The notes beneath the pieces are model-generated. The model searched no databases, was not told where the DNA came from, and was given only the letters and a program-made list of their open reading frames with translations. Source: RI-92 sp040235555 (GTDB lineage Bacteria; Pseudomonadota; Gammaproteobacteria; UBA6429; Thiohalophilaceae). From it: 5,568 nt of DNA. This document shows, one piece after another, positions 5,381 to 5,568 of this stretch (the stretch's first letter is position 1; every line of letters starts with the position of its first letter). The stretch spans positions 1-5,568 of the forward strand of contig JBECKZ010000201.1 in assembly GCA_040235555.1 (NCBI GenBank). Reading direction: 5' to 3'. The translations under genes and the position numbers were made by a program.

Positions 5381-5568
5381 TTAATTAGATTCGTTAAATT
5401 GCAACTTGGTACCAGCCACTTCGATCACATCGCCGGATTTCAGGGGCAAGCTTTGTGCCCCAATCGGCTTATTATTCAACCGAGGCGGGTTGTTCTTTTC
5501 ACTGACGCCACTCATTGGCATGAGAAAGAAATTACTACCACGTTTTGCGATGACCGCCACCTGTATAC
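5381..5568 (-). CDS. C-terminal end of a protein with a divergent FHA-like domain (partial)
   Basis: My translation from the right edge gives 61 residues in one open frame, beginning IQVAVIAKRGSNFFLMPMSG and ending KLQFNESN before a TAA. The pattern LNNKPIG, then LPLKSGDVIEVAGTKLQF, matches the second half of an FHA domain: the strand after the (N/NG)xP turn, then L-x-x-GD-x-I-x-x-x-G and a final hydrophobic strand. The usual STNGT signature is absent and replaced by a loop (VSEKNNPPRL), so phosphopeptide binding is doubtful from what is visible. The N-terminal part lies outside the window and may hold membrane or other domains. It stops 12 bases before the small FHA gene, so the two are probably one operon. 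Confidence 0.72.
   Translation of the reverse strand, partial: IQVAVIAKRGSNFFLMPMSGVSEKNNPPRLNNKPIGAQSLPLKSGDVIEVAGTKLQFNESN

Overview
The window reads almost entirely on the minus strand and carries, in transcription order (right to left): the 3' end of a gene with a divergent FHA-like domain, a small intact FHA-domain gene, yebC, ruvC, ruvA, ruvB, ybgC, tolQ, tolR and the 5' end of tolA. The gene order yebC-ruvCAB-ybgC-tolQRA, the protein sequences (close to the E. coli and Pseudomonas versions as I recall them) and a base composition near half GC point to a gammaproteobacterium. I cannot name a genus. The pair of FHA genes upstream of yebC is not the neighbourhood I would expect (aspS often sits there), which suggests an environmental lineage rather than an enteric one.

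Right end (about 5018-5568): two FHA-type genes 12 bp apart. The first is cut by the window edge. The second is a complete 116-residue single-domain FHA protein with the phosphothreonine-binding residues in place. Next comes the only sizeable intergenic region, 120 bp (4898-5017). It holds a plausible extended -10 promoter for yebC, a perfect 9-bp inverted repeat with one arm inside the promoter spacer, a short palindrome and a good ribosome binding site.

Centre (1938-4897): yebC (translation factor family) followed by the full Holliday-junction set. RuvA and RuvB bind and branch-migrate the four-way junction and RuvC cuts it. Gaps are 7-20 bp and no terminator is visible. No LexA box was found ahead of this group. 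All catalytic residues I could check are present. RuvB ends in a flexible Thr/Pro/Ala tail with a short motif (ALDLF) resembling a DNA sliding-clamp-binding peptide.

Left end (1-1904): ybgC acyl-CoA thioesterase and the tolQ, tolR and tolA genes of the Tol-Pal envelope system. YbgC/TolQ and TolR/TolA each overlap by one base, indicating translational coupling. TolQ and TolR form the proton-driven inner-membrane motor that acts on TolA; tolB and pal would be expected beyond the left edge. With only 33 bp between ruvB and ybgC and no terminator there, the recombination and envelope genes are probably at least partly co-transcribed.

I see no mobile element, CRISPR array, tRNA or rRNA, and no broken gene. 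The window is mainly a conserved housekeeping cluster. The less ordinary parts are the FHA pair, the inverted repeat over the yebC promoter, the RuvB tail, and mini-ORFs or duplicated start sites just ahead of ybgC and ruvC.
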